DNA from: Beaufortia kweichowensis
Lineage: Eukaryota > Chordata > Actinopteri > Cypriniformes > Gastromyzontidae
DNA: 64,000 nt
NCBI GenBank assembly: GCA_019155185.1
Contig: CM032795.1
Span: forward strand, 11,821,795-11,885,794
Reading direction: 5' to 3'
This document shows, in pieces, positions 52,928 to 64,000 of the stretch. Each line of letters begins with the position of its first letter. Position 1 is the stretch's first letter. The translations under genes were made by a program, and so were the position numbers. The notes beneath the pieces are model-generated. The model had not been told where the DNA came from. It made no database searches and saw only the letters and a program-made list of their open reading frames with translations.

Positions 52928-55542
52928 CTACAGAACTCGCTGTCCATTAATGACGACATCATCAAACGCATCCTGTGACAGACAGAGAAACAATTAGCAA
53001 AGAAACAATCTTTCACAAATCACATGTTAGTAAATGTGGGTTTTGTGTCTAACCTCCTCACTCTCTCTGTACTCATCTTCTTCCTCATCCTCCTGTGTAT
53101 ATGTGGCCCCATGGGCACTAAGTAGGGCCTGCACCTCTTTGTTTGGTCTGTAGAGGGCACAATAGAGCGGGGTGTGGCCTGCATAGGAGCGCTGATTCAC
53201 CATTGCACCTGCACTCAATAACAGCTCCACTATTGATGACCTCTGACCTTCTACTGCCAAGTGCAAAGGAGACCGACCTGACCCCAGATCCTACAAAATT
53301 AAAAGGAGATAATTATCAGTCACAAAAAAATGTAAGGAAGATATAAAAGTTCTCTGCTGATTTACTCACCCTCATGCCATCCAAGCTATATAACTTCCAT
53401 CTTTCGTTTTTCATTAAAATGCCATCATGTACAAATCATGCAATCCAAATGACATGCAAGAACCAATAGGATTCAAAGTTATCAACATGCAGCCAAACTA
53501 GTGTGCTGATATGTATGTTTTTAATGGATACATGATTGATAACTAAATAAGCTCAAAATATGAATCGTTTTCCTTCACAAATGTATCATTTTGCTTTAAA
53601 GATATTTATTAACCCCTGAAGTCATTTAGATTACTTTAATGATGTATGTCTGTGATTTTTTGGGATTAATATATGGATCACATGATAATATAGTCATTTT
53701 AATATAAAATTGTTTATGTTCAAATGAAAGAAAGAACGGAAGTCATATACAGCTGGGATGGCAAAAATGTATATTTTTGTTATAAAATATGTATAATATT
53801 TTTCTTTAATATTAAACACCATCTCACCCGCTGATTGGCATCTGCTCCTGCCTCCAGCAGCATTCTGATTATGTCAAAATTGCCCCTCTGTACGGCCATG
53901 TGCAGTGCACTCACACCTTTACGAGAAAGAAGAAAAAATGAAAGGGACACAGGTACACAGACATACAGAATAAAATGACAAATATGAACTAAAAAAATTG
54001 ACAAAACATGTGTTTTGTGTTACACTTGTGCACACTGCATGTAATTTGTTACATATGTTTATATGGTTTTACCTGCATAATTGGTGATGCTAAGGTGTTC
54101 TGGAGGGGTCCGTGAACAGTTGGTCAGCTCTCTCACACACTCTGTGCGATGCTCTCTTACAGCCAGGTGTAAAGGAGTGTTACCTCCTCTCTCTTGCAGC
54201 TCCGCATTAGCCCCATTATACAACAGCGCCCCAACACACTCACTCTGGTCAACGATGACTGCTAAATGTAGAGCGGTCTGAGCAAAGAAATGTACCCATA
54301 GGGTGAACAAAGTTAAGGACAGGGAACACATAAAGAACCACAAACACAAAGTAAGTGTGCTATTTACCTGTCCTAAGTCATTTTGGATGTCCAGGTAAGG
54401 AATCCAGTTACTGTCCAATGAAATTTCCTCAAGCAGGCAGTTAACAACAGCCCACTGTTCATGAATCAGCGCCAAATGGAGCACCCTGAAAAACACAAGG
54501 AAAGTTTTACATGTACACAACAGTCCATGTCAATGTACATCAACTAGCATTTAAAGAGATACTTCATCAAAAACATTTTTAAAAAATTATATGGGCACCC
54601 TCACATTGTTTTTTGTTCAAACTAAATATGACACTCTGTGGAACACAAATAAAAGATGATAAGACGAAAAAACGTTTCGTTTTCATATACAAATGAACGT
54701 CAACGGTGTTACCAACTTTATTCAAAATATCTTCTGTTGTGTTCTGCAGAAGACAGAAAGACAGAAAGGTTTGGAATGACATGAGGATGAGTAAACGATG
54801 AAAGAGTTTGAATTTGTGGGTGAAATATTTCTGCAGCCCAAAGACTGTAAATAGTAAAAGTGTAGTATGTATGCATCATGCTTTATTGTTGGATTAATTA
54901 CTATTTGCATTATTTTACTACATATCTAAACTATGACTATGACTGCTAATGCGTGACAGCAACAGTTTTAATTTAATAAGCATAGTTAAACTACGGTGGT
55001 TCGTTGTTGTTGTAAGGGTCAGTAACACCTTTCCAGGTAAAAAACCCTTTTATGACTTACGTGTCACCATCTTCTGAAAGAAAATTCAGCATGTTCATGA
55101 GCTCTTCCCTCCGCTGCCGATTAGTCTCAGTCTTTGATCCCGACAGCCCGTCTGTGCCCGCCGGCTCGCTCAGAATCATGGTACCGATCCCTTCAGAAAG
55201 ACACCCCACCACTGCGTCCTCGTTTATCGAGTCCCCGATGGCAGAATCGAGTCTCTCTCCTCCGCCGATCGACACACACTCCGTTGTGCTTCTGTTTTCG
55301 GACTCACCCTGGGGAGATGTGTCAAACACAGACCGTCCAGGTGCCCATATCTGTTCGGCCTCGGTGTAAGACATGTACGGAGCTTCTAAACCGAGCCCGA
55401 CCCCGTTTAGGGAGTCCAGTCCGCTGTCACACCAATCCTCTGGGACAGAGTCCACCGCTCCACGTTTCTCCATCATGTAGCTCGACCCAGGCCGTGCATT
55501 CTGTCTCCGAGAATCATCGTAAAAATCTTGCGCCCCCTCCAT
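52928..55542 (-). CDS. nfkbie: IkB-family inhibitor of NF-kB (IkB-epsilon-like)
   Basis: Six exons on the minus strand close in frame to 391 residues: 55542-55061 (ATG), 54485-54368, 54277-54073, 53916-53828, 53290-53054 and 52972-52928 (TAG). The first 160 residues are an unstructured regulatory region with the IKK/beta-TrCP degron DSGLDS at residues 39-44 and a second motif, ERLDSAIGDS. From SEDGDT onward there are about six ankyrin repeats (TALHLAV, NTPLHLAV, SALHMAV, SPLHLAV, HTPLYCAL). The C-terminus is an acidic PEST-like tail ending FDDVVINGQRVL. IkB proteins hold Rel/NF-kB dimers in the cytoplasm until phosphorylated and degraded. The long N-terminus, SEDGDT, the second DS-G-S motif and the lack of an insert between repeats 3 and 4 favour IkB-epsilon; WCDSGLDSL and QNDLGQTALHLA recall IkB-beta, so nfkbib remains an alternative. 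The open frame continues to 55551 but the first ATG is at 55542. Confidence 0.9.
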
Positions 55543-55845
55543 CTGAATCACTCGTTCTTACGGCGTCAGCTGTAACGAGAGAAGCTGCCTTACCTATCAC
55601 ACAACTGCGCTGCTTTCACTTCTATCCCAACGGGTTTAGTCTGACAGCGTTGATGATTTTTAGGGAAACAACAGGAGCTTCTTCTGGATAAATTCCCGAA
55701 CAACAGCGGCAAGCGCTGTCGCATAAGCCTCAGATACCATCCATGTCCAGAACATTATAAAACTACAGCTTGCTCACTATGTGAGCGACTCGATGTTGGC
55801 CAGTTTGTCCAGAAAAGGCCGTGCGGCTGCGTAGGTGTTTTCCTG

Positions 55846-55855
55846 GGGAATTCCC
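55846..55855 (-). promoter_or_regulatory. NF-kB (kB) site upstream of the IkB gene
   Basis: GGGAATTCCC is a perfect palindromic match to GGGRNNYYCC. It is about 305 bp upstream of the IkB start codon, in the likely proximal promoter. Confidence 0.6.
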
Positions 55856-55902
55856 AAAGCCGCTTTTGTAATCGGACACCACAGAGCAGCGAGCACGCGC
55901 AC

Positions 55903-55938
55903 TGCGCATGCGTAAATCTCAGATGATGCGCATGCGCG
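55903..55938. promoter_or_regulatory. Two NRF-1-type palindromes in the IkB promoter
   Basis: TGCGCATGCG occurs at 55903-55912 and TGCGCATGCGCG at 55927-55938, both matching the NRF-1 consensus, in the only locally CpG-rich stretch near the gene. An inverted CCAAT (ATTGG) follows at 55974-55978. No TATA box is evident, fitting a CpG-type promoter. Confidence 0.5.
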
Positions 55939-58365
55939 GGAAGCGTACATTAAATGGTTATTTACATTAGTTGATTGGTTTTTTTTGTGGGACTCCAGCT
56001 CATTAGGGTTTCGTCGGGGAACTTTGGAGGATTTGAAGAGTTAAGCTGCTATTACAAACAAGGTACAGAAACAGCGTTGTCCTTAGTACCAAATGTGTAT
56101 CTTATTAACTTAATTACATTAAATTTGCAGTCTGGGTGTGTTTAATTGTAGTAACCATTTTCTAAACTAATTTTGAGGGGCTAATATTTTAAAGAATGTC
56201 ATTGAGAGTTTTATTTCTTTGCAGAAATTAATTGTGCCATGTCAGACACTAGGTGGCAGTGTATATTTTAATATATTTTTTGTTTACAAGAGTCATTCTC
56301 GCTGGTAAACAAAGGCATTAATCTTTTCTCATCAATCAGAGGAGGATGTCATTGTTCCAGTGTTATTTTTTTTATAAAGGTACTTCTCGTTTTATTAAAT
56401 GACAAACTGCCTTAAAGCTTAAATAGAGCTTTAAAAAACCAATTAAGTATTTCGATTTGTATTGTTTATGTTTCATTTTGTAAGCTTCATATGTCATTCA
56501 GTATGGGACATATAGAAACGTAAGAAACTTTCTAAGAAGCACATAGTTTTTTTTAAGTTCTAATGTTCTGATAACATTTACATCCTGATAAAGCTTTTCT
56601 TAAGCAAAAACTGGAAAGAAAATAAAATGGTTTAAGGCAAGGACACAATATTTTGTCCTGTTTTAACATGTCTTAATCATGCGTCACAAGTGCAGTACAG
56701 TAGATGGAGGGAGGGATGATTCAGAGTGACAGAGCAGCTGAACCCAGTGACTTAAGAAAGAGTCATTGGACATATTTTTATTACATATTTGGAAAGTGAC
56801 TGTGTATAAAACCGGTATAAAAAAGATCAATCAACAAAACAAGCACACAAATATAATGTTTAAATTAAAAACTGCAAAATCTGCACGGTCCCTGTATCCA
56901 ATATGGTGCTGGCTGTTTGTGATGTTAAGTGATTTCTGACAGACATGTTTTTCTCTAGCACGATTTCTCTAGCTTTCTCTCTTTCTCTGTATATCTGCAT
57001 TGCAGTTTTTCAGCAGGAGTGACTCTATGCCACTGATAAGAAATCCTCTCCTATGCCCATCAATCTCCTTCAAGGAGGGAGTGCAATATAACAAGAATTT
57101 TACTTGTTTTCTTATATTCCAATGTCCCTCTGCCTCAGTGTGTTTCACTGCTTTGTCAGTTGCTCATTGCTTGTGATCTCAGGGGCTGTCTTCTCTTTGT
57201 GTTGTACGGTGAGCTGTGCTTTGCTCTGTTCTTTGTGCTGTCTTTTGTGCCTTGGTCTGTGCTGTGATAAATGTTTGCAGCTTTTGTCAAAAGCGATTTG
57301 AAAATAAGATCAGTGCTACACTTAATTTATGCAGCTTTAGAGAGACCACCTATTGATCTTGGTGTGGGACTGTGTGCAAGATTTTCCTGAGAGAAGCACA
57401 AAATATACAAGAACATCCTTATGCAAATGAAAATCCACAAATGATGCGTGTGCATGTTAGTACTAGATGTGTGTTACTCAGTATCACACAGTACAGAATT
57501 AGTATATGAATTAGTGTGTGAGATCACACATCCTGTCTCCATCTGTATACAGGCATGTGTGTAGCTAATTGGATCTTGATTCTGTTTATTGTGTGTGTGT
57601 TGTAAATGTAGAAGAGAAAAAGAGAAATTGGTAGATGCAGTTATAAATCTGATGGGCTCAGGATGAGCACTGATTATTAGAATAGATGAATATAGCTGAA
57701 GGAGAATCCCTCTCTAAGGGTGGGGTTGAGGTTTGACAGGAGCTTAGAGGGGAGTGCTGAGCTGCAGCAGCTGAGTTCTGCTGCCACTGCACTTTTCTCT
57801 GGTCATTCCTCAAGACACACACACACAACCCCTATACACCCTGACTATAAAGAGTCTCCTAATATCACTACCGCTCTCAGGAATGTATTAACTGTAAACC
57901 TGCACTGCGGAATTCTGCACTGTGCTCTATACAGTTGACACAAGAAAAATACACTTGCAAGAATACTTGCCTGTGACAAGAGAGTTGTATTTAAACAGCA
58001 CAAAAGGCCTGGGGTTTGTAGGTTTTATAATGTTTTTTAAAGAATATTTGCATGGAATACCCTTTTTCAGGTTTCACAGCATAAAATTGCCCCTGAACTG
58101 CAAACAGTGTGCTCAGTTGTGAATGTTGAAGAGAGGGAAACCAGCTCAGCCCACACAATCGGATTTTGTCACAGTACTGCAGTGAGCTCTGAATGCACTG
58201 CTTCAAACCAAACCCCATAACTGTGATTAATACCCACCATTGCAGGCTACAGACAGTCACCTTTTTCTGATAGAGATCCTGGTGTGTGTGCATGTTAGGT
58301 TATTCAGACATACTTTACATTTGATGTTATACTGTGTTTTTTTCTGAAAGTTATAATGTTATTAA

Positions 58366-58450
58366 ATATGTGACCCTGTCTGGAAAAATCCAGCTAAAGT
58401 CATTTTTTTTACTGTTTTACATCCATATTAATGTTAAGAACATTCTGTAA

Positions 58451-58455
<5 letters not shown>
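58366..58455. repeat. Dispersed repeat copy (second of two in the window)
   Basis: The order tgtgaccctg, aaaaatccagctaaagtcat, T-rich spacer, agaacattctgtaaactata parallels 18605-18735. It runs straight into a TA microsatellite. Confidence 0.45.

Positions 58456-58536
<81 letters not shown>
58456..58536. repeat. (TA)n microsatellite
   Basis: About 80 bp of uninterrupted TA dinucleotide. Confidence 0.95.
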
Positions 58537-58541
<5 letters not shown>

Positions 58542-60892
58542 TTCATATATTTAGGTTCATTAAAAGTTTTATTGCGTATTTTAGTGTTTTAGCCTATCTT
58601 AAAAAACCTAAACCAGGTGCCCTAATCTCCAGGTTAACATTTACTCTTCAAGCAGATAAGAACAGTTCTCTCAATAATTCTGTGTTGATTATTAACTAAG
58701 GTCATCTAAATATATAAAGGTGACCTAACTGAGTCTGATGATGAGCAACACATAAGCATCCACTAGCGCTCCCCTCTTCAGGATACTAGCCAATCACAGC
58801 TCTAAAGAGCCACTGTCACATGTTGGCAACTCTCCACATGAGTCACTGCAGTGACCTTGGGGGTCAATCTCTCTGTATGTTTGTGTGCAGTCATACCTGC
58901 CAAAAGGGCATCTGAATGGTCTGTCCATGTGCAGGTTATTCTGTTAATAAATCAATTCAGTGAAGCTGCTCTGCAGGGTACTGCTGGACATATAGAGAGA
59001 AATAGATTCTTATCCTGATCAGACTGTTATTGTAGGCTCTGGGATGTTTTAACATATTTCAAACATAGTGTGACAAATTGTTTAATTCTTCAAGATTTTA
59101 AGTAGTTAAAAGTGCTGCTAATAAAAGATGGAGCTAATACTTTATTGCAGAAACTACTGCATGCTAACCTGAAGTGACAGTGTGTCATGTACTTGTGTGT
59201 GTATGCATGACTGTGCGTTTTGTCTGGGAGTTGAAGCATATTAGATTAGCTGTGAGCAGTGAGGTCTGCTTTCCTCCTCTGACGTGATTCCTTCTGATTT
59301 CTCTTTCTTCACATCTCACTGGTTATTCTCCTCCCCTCTAATACACTGCTATATCGCTGGTTATCTCCTCTCCTATCACTTAAAAAGAAATTCCTTTTGA
59401 TCTTTAGCATTTGTTCTTTCAAAGTTTAGTATCTAAATGTGCGAATGCTACATTCTGTAAGTGTGTGTGCTGTTTGGACTACATCTAAATATAAATAAAC
59501 TGATTGGTTTCATTATTGATTTTCTTTATATTGATTCTACATTTTGCTTTAGTACATTGATCTTTTCATTTATGTATTTTGACCTCAATTTCATTACAGT
59601 TCAAGACAAAGTTAATAATCTCTCATTGTATTTATTTATGCATGTGGCCTGTGATCAGTCACAGGTGCCAGGTTTGAGGTTTATTTCCTGCATTGTGTTT
59701 TAATCCCCTTAATGCCCAGTCTCTCTTTCTGTCTTTCATTCCCTGGTCTCTCTCTGTCCTCTAAATCTATCAACTGCCTGAACCGTCTCTCATAATGTCA
59801 TCCTCACTTAGATGAAATCTATTGAGGATTAGGATTACAATACTATAATGAAATTTTAGAGCGAAGTTCAGTATAGAAATGCTTTTGATTATTTGATTGA
59901 TGTATTTACACGTTTGTAATTATGCATTCTGGTGCTTTTCTGTTTCATTGTAAGGGTCCAAAATTGAGTTTCTTATTGCCAAAGGTTAACAGGGTCAAAG
60001 ATCAGGTAGGCCCATGTTTTGACTGAGCAGTTTTTATTCTCACTTGTTTACCAGTCAGATACACATACATACACAGCACTGTGTCATACCTTTTCTTGTC
60101 ATTTTAGAAATACCCTCTTTCCTCTCACTCTCTCGTTTTCTCTGTCTGTATGAGTATGAGTTAATTTTTAATGTTTAGTCATTTGGTGTGTACAGGAGGG
60201 TGTGATTGTAGTATCACTGTTGTAGTTTAAATAATACATGTTTCTGGTATTGAAACCCTTAAATCCTTGCACAGCCCATCTTCCTAACGGAGACTCGGAT
60301 CAGTACGCAATAAATCAGTACACATAATTTATTTACTCGTGTCATTTCAAATAGTTTTCAAACTGCCTTTTTTCCCTATAATCATATTCTATCATTCATA
60401 TTCTGTAAATCTATGAAAGAATTTCTATGACAAATAAATATAAAATGTATAATTCATATATATTCTTAAATATACATTTACACAATGTAGAAGCTGCACA
60501 GATCCTGAAGATCCAGTTACAATGCAGGGCTATTTGTATTACATTATAAAGGGAGACATCACGGGGTTAAGAGCTGTGTAACAGCTCTGACTCATTCCAC
60601 ATTAGTTTGAAATTATTACACTTACCTACACTCATTTCATTTCTTAATTTAGCAACTTCTATCTTTATGGCTTTAAATATTATGGAGGATAATGGTGAAG
60701 CTTATGGCTCACAATGACTATTTAGCGTGTTAAAGCTTTTCCAACCGGGTCAAGGTAAAATGCAGCTACACACATGCTTTTCTTCCAGTGTATTTCTGTG
60801 TATTAGTTTTTAAGTGTCTGTGATTTTGGCACCACGCACACACACAGAAACAACTCGGTTTGTTTAATAGTTTATTTATTTATTTTTGTGAC

Positions 60893-60934
60893 ATATATTT
60901 ATTTATATATATATTTTTATATTATTTATATATA

Positions 60935-61001
<67 letters not shown>
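60893..61001. repeat. (TA)n microsatellite, left part interrupted
   Basis: TA-rich sequence with T-runs up to about 60940, then about 60 bp of pure TA. The overlapping ORFs rich in Tyr and Ile here are artefacts of the repeat. Confidence 0.95.
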
Positions 61002-61006
<5 letters not shown>

Positions 61007-62239
61007 CTGCAATGGAGCCTTAATCAGTATAGACTCTCTCTGCCATTCTCATAGAGCTATAGATCTCCTGCCCGCATGCTTCAGAATACACCTCCAAAAA
61101 ACTGGGTGCAAAAAAGAAACAGTCTCTGTTTCTACACAGCTCGTAACACTATCTAGCCATTCTAATGATGCATCATGACATGCCTTTTTCTGGAAACGCT
61201 CATAGTATAAAATCACAATATTTCCTGTCCATTACAGAACAAATGCAAATAAATAACACAATTTTTATGACACCTTTGTTTTTCCTTCTTTTTTCTTTTT
61301 TTTCTTTTTGGCAATCAACATTTTTTAAATAATGGCAAAAGCTACACTTCAGTTGTGTGAAATACAAGAACATTGCAGTATTGATATTCTTAGATATGTA
61401 CAGTAGTGCTTCAGAAGATGATGAAGCAGAGGCTTATGGGAGATTTGAACAGTGTAAAGTCAATGTTCATGTGATCATGTGATTTTCTTATGGCCCTCCA
61501 GCAGATGTGGAGGTAAACAAGATCAATGTTCATGTTCTTTTATACATATTACCTACAGTATATCTATAAAACTATGCAGAAAGAGACAGAGAAAGAAGAG
61601 AGAGATGAAATGACAGAAAGCAAGTGGGGGAGAGGCGTAGAGGAGTCTGTGCTGAGGTACAGCTTTAAACTTTGCTCTTTTGTACATCCACCGTTTAGTA
61701 GATAGTGAGGAATACTCAGCACTGACTCTGGCGAAAATGTCATGATTTTTCCCGAACACTTCAGAGTCTTTTGCTGAGCATTTCCTCCCTCTCTCTATTG
61801 TCTCTCTAATTCCTCAATTTTCTCTGATTCTATTTCTTTAGACAACAAGCAACTTAAATTGATTGAATTTTATTCCTTTTTCATTTGTATTCAACTTTAA
61901 GTCTCTTTTTCTGTTGGAAGACCTCTGTTAGGGGCTCTTGGATATCCATGTATTTCCCTCTGCAGTGTAAATGTGTTTTTGTACAGAGTATAAGCCCCCT
62001 TCTTGTTCCACAGCAGGCATAATTAAAGAGGTTAAATTTTATTATCCAAAAAGTTTAGAATGCCAAATCTGAACATTATTTAACATTCAACTAAAGCCCT
62101 CCCTCATTCATTTCCTTTTTCTTTACACCCTACCCCTCGCTCGCTATGCATAAAGTCTGTGTCAAGTCTGCAGCACGGGGCGTGGCCTTCGTCTCATCAG
62201 CCACGCCCAACATCGTCTAAGCCCCTCCCCGATTCGCTG

Positions 62240-63065
62240 TCAGACATAGGCAGATTCACTAGATTGGGTGCGGCCCAAGTTGGGCACAGAGGATAGGTGG
62301 GACACATCCTTTTTCCGGATCTCACAAATGGACTTTCTACGAGCCTGGACGCCACGGATCGCTGTCTTAATCTTGCGCCAACCCAGGTGGTTTAGCTCAG
62401 CCAAATTTAGCACCACACAGATCCCGCTGACCGCGAACATGAACACGAGGAAAACTGTCTTCTCTGTGGGACGGGAAACGTAGCATTCCACCTCCTTCAC
62501 GCAGGGGTAACGGTCGCACTCAAACATGGCGGGAACATTGAATCCATACAAGAAGTACTGGCCAGCAAGAAAGCCAATTTCCAAAACGTTCCGGAACACC
62601 ACCTGTATGACGTAGAAACGGGATATGCCCTCCTGTTGACGTAACTTGTTAGTTTTGGAGTATGTGACCCCCTGCGGAATGTTGGGAATATCTTTCAAAT
62701 CCATGCACTCACGTTCATCTTTGCTTTCCGGGTGCACGAGGATACCATTGATGTTTCGGAGTTTGCGCCCTCCGTGTCCGTGTTCGATGTAGGGGCCGTG
62801 AAGAAGGGTGTAGGTGCGATCTTTGTACTTGGCAGACTGATGCACAGAGTAGGTGATAAAACAGAGGCTAGGGGTGCACACCAAGATGATCTGGAAAACC
62901 CAGTAACGGATATGGGAGATGGGAAAGGCTTTATCATAGCAGGCCTGGTTGCAACCCGGCTGCAGCGTGTTACAGATAAACATAATCTGTTCATCTTCAT
63001 ACACCTTTTCTCCCACTATACCCACAATCAGGATCCGGAATATCACCACCACTGTCAGCAGGATC
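62240..63065 (-). CDS. gjd1: Neuronal-type delta connexin (Cx34/35/36 group), exon 2, partial
   Basis: A single large exon on the minus strand encodes 275 residues to a stop at 62240-62242. The acceptor at 63066/63065 leaves the codon AG|G (Arg), which fits the family's short first exon of about 24 residues; that exon is beyond the right edge. The first extracellular loop has C-x6-C-x3-C (CNTLQPGCNQAC) and the second has C-x4-C-x5-C (CDRYPCVKEVEC). Four membrane segments are present or partly present. The C-terminus (VPNLGRTQSSESAYV) carries the SAYV PDZ ligand that binds ZO-1 in Cx36-type proteins. The predicted full length of about 299 residues is shorter than Cx36 (321) and fits fish Cx34.1/34.7 (gjd1a/gjd1b), which build electrical synapses. 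The cytoplasmic loop lacks the Gly-rich run of mammalian GJD2. Which gjd1 copy this is, or whether it is a gjd2 copy, is not settled. Confidence 0.85.
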
Positions 63066-64000
63066 CTTTGAGGGAGGAAACAGAGACAGAAAGCAGCAAG
63101 AAAGAAGAAGGCAGTGGAAGATATAGCATTGAGAGAGGAAAGCCAGAAAAAGAAGAAATGAGAGAAAAATAATTAGTTTAGGTTTCAACTTAAACTGAGG
63201 TGAAGAACAGCACAGTGTTATTTGCTTTTTTAATAATACACAATACACATATATAGACAAACAAACAAAAAAATATTGAGTAATTACTTTATAAAACAGA
63301 TGTGAGCAGTTAACAGGATATGTATAATTTCTAAACACCCACTATTGATTTTGTTGTTAAAATATTTGATAATTTCCCAGAGAAGTGTATATTCTGTGGA
63401 TCTATTTTGTGTTTGTTTAAGCATCACAACTAGCCAAATACAGCATCACTGGTGCAACCAATAGAGTGAGTTTGGAGTGGGACTATCTATGGCAAATATA
63501 CCAATGGCAGACTGAGGGGAGGGTTTGGGAAACAGTCATTATTTGCAATTCCATTGGGTGATGTTGGGTGACGTTAATGGTGCTGAAATAACACACATCT
63601 GCTTTAATGATTTATTCTGTAGATTTATTCTTTGTAGGCCATTTGAGTGCGTCTTAACATTCATTCATACGTGTTTGTAAGCACATACAGGAATATATTC
63701 CTTTACAATGATAACTGGGGCATATTGCATCAAGGCCATGCGAGTATATAATAAGTGTCGGGTGCCTGTTTTTGCGTATATGCTATTTTTAATATCATAT
63801 CTGTACACAGTGGAAAAATTAATTGGGGTCACGCATAAATTTAGACACAAGCGCACACCCAATGTCCAATGTCTAAGAACAGATGAGATTCATGTGATCA
63901 AAATCTAGACATCACAAAGAAAGAATCACATATTGATGTCGCTCTGATGAGTAATATGATGAAAAGATTATATGATAATAATTATTCTGTGAACCATTCA
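63066..64000 (-). other. Connexin intron 1 (right edge)
   Basis: The reading phase at 63065 requires an upstream exon encoding MGEW-type N-terminal residues. I searched the plus strand here for a reverse complement of such a start with a donor and found none, so this is intron and the first exon is outside the window. Confidence 0.6.

Larger units (their letters stand above)
55980..62239. other. Long intergenic region between the IkB and connexin genes
   Basis: About 6.2 kb without a recognisable coding exon. It holds a dispersed repeat at 58366-58455, two TA microsatellites, and at its right end the connexin 3' UTR. A minus-strand AATAAA (plus-strand TTTATT at 61869-61874) is about 365 bases past the connexin stop. 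The ORF at 57104-57301 is Cys/Leu-rich from a ctgtgctt-type low-complexity run and is not convincing. Confidence 0.5.

Noticed and set aside
52928..55542. Reading the IkB gene as IkB-alpha or IkB-beta
   Set aside because: The 160-residue N-terminus and SEDGDT are unlike IkB-alpha, and the acidic insert between ankyrin repeats 3 and 4 of IkB-beta is missing. IkB-beta is kept as an alternative because of the WCDSGLDSL and QNDLGQ wording.
55134..55691. 185-codon plus-strand ORF
   Set aside because: It is antisense to the first exon and promoter of the IkB gene, whose own frame continues across splice sites into ankyrin repeats.
57104..57301. 65-codon Cys/Leu-rich ORF as a small membrane protein
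   Set aside because: It comes from a low-complexity tgtgctgt-type stretch, has no supporting exon or promoter context and starts with a poor match to a translation start.
60860..61178. Tyr/Ile-rich ORFs
   Set aside because: They translate a TA microsatellite.
62732..63172. 146-codon plus-strand ORF
   Set aside because: Antisense shadow of the connexin exon, running on into the intron.

Overview
This window is vertebrate nuclear DNA. Genes are split into short exons with GT-AG introns, non-coding DNA is AT-rich, and there are many microsatellites, MITE-like elements and repeats of types common in teleosts. The protein sequences and gene content point to a bony fish, most likely a cyprinid; the species cannot be named from the sequence. 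Almost all of the long ORFs are chance or antisense. The real genes had to be assembled exon by exon from splice sites, reading phase and protein similarity, and every assembled CDS below closes in frame.

Layout, left to right. (1) 1455-19154 (+): the 3' 14 coding exons of an LRCH leucine-rich-repeat/calponin-homology gene, best read as lrch2; its LRR exons lie left of the window. Its introns hold a 31-bp minisatellite, a hAT-like remnant and three inverted-repeat elements. (2) 23925-28116 (+): a complete nine-exon il13ra2, the IL-13 decoy receptor, with a WSEWS motif, one membrane segment and a short tail. LRCH2 and IL13RA2 are also neighbours on human Xq23, so this is conserved synteny. (3) 31519-33582 (-): a four-coding-exon transgelin gene, with a non-coding first exon near 35.8 kb and two perfect SRF CArG boxes just upstream. 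(4) 39775-41530 (-): a secreted C1q-domain protein, cerebellin-like. (5) 43177-44185 (-): a TPPP/p25-alpha gene, closest to tppp2. (6) 47325-50827 (+): an eight-exon fish TRIM (RING, B-boxes, coiled coil, PRY-SPRY) behind a TATA box. (7) 52928-55542 (-): a six-exon IkB inhibitor of NF-kB, nfkbie-like, convergent with the TRIM gene and carrying a perfect kB palindrome upstream. (8) 62240-63065 (-): the large second exon of a neuronal connexin of the Cx34/35/36 (gjd) group; its first exon is beyond the right edge.

The genes do not form one pathway. The TRIM and IkB genes are both in families tied to innate immunity, il13ra2 acts in type-2 cytokine signalling, and transgelin and TPPP are cytoskeletal. 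I found no wholly new gene system. The most notable observations are the promoter sites of the transgelin and IkB genes, the TRIM gene's altered RING ligand and split canonical exon, two degron-like motifs in the IkB protein, and a 744-bp palindromic element built of mirrored short tandem repeats with terminal inverted repeats and a target-site duplication.
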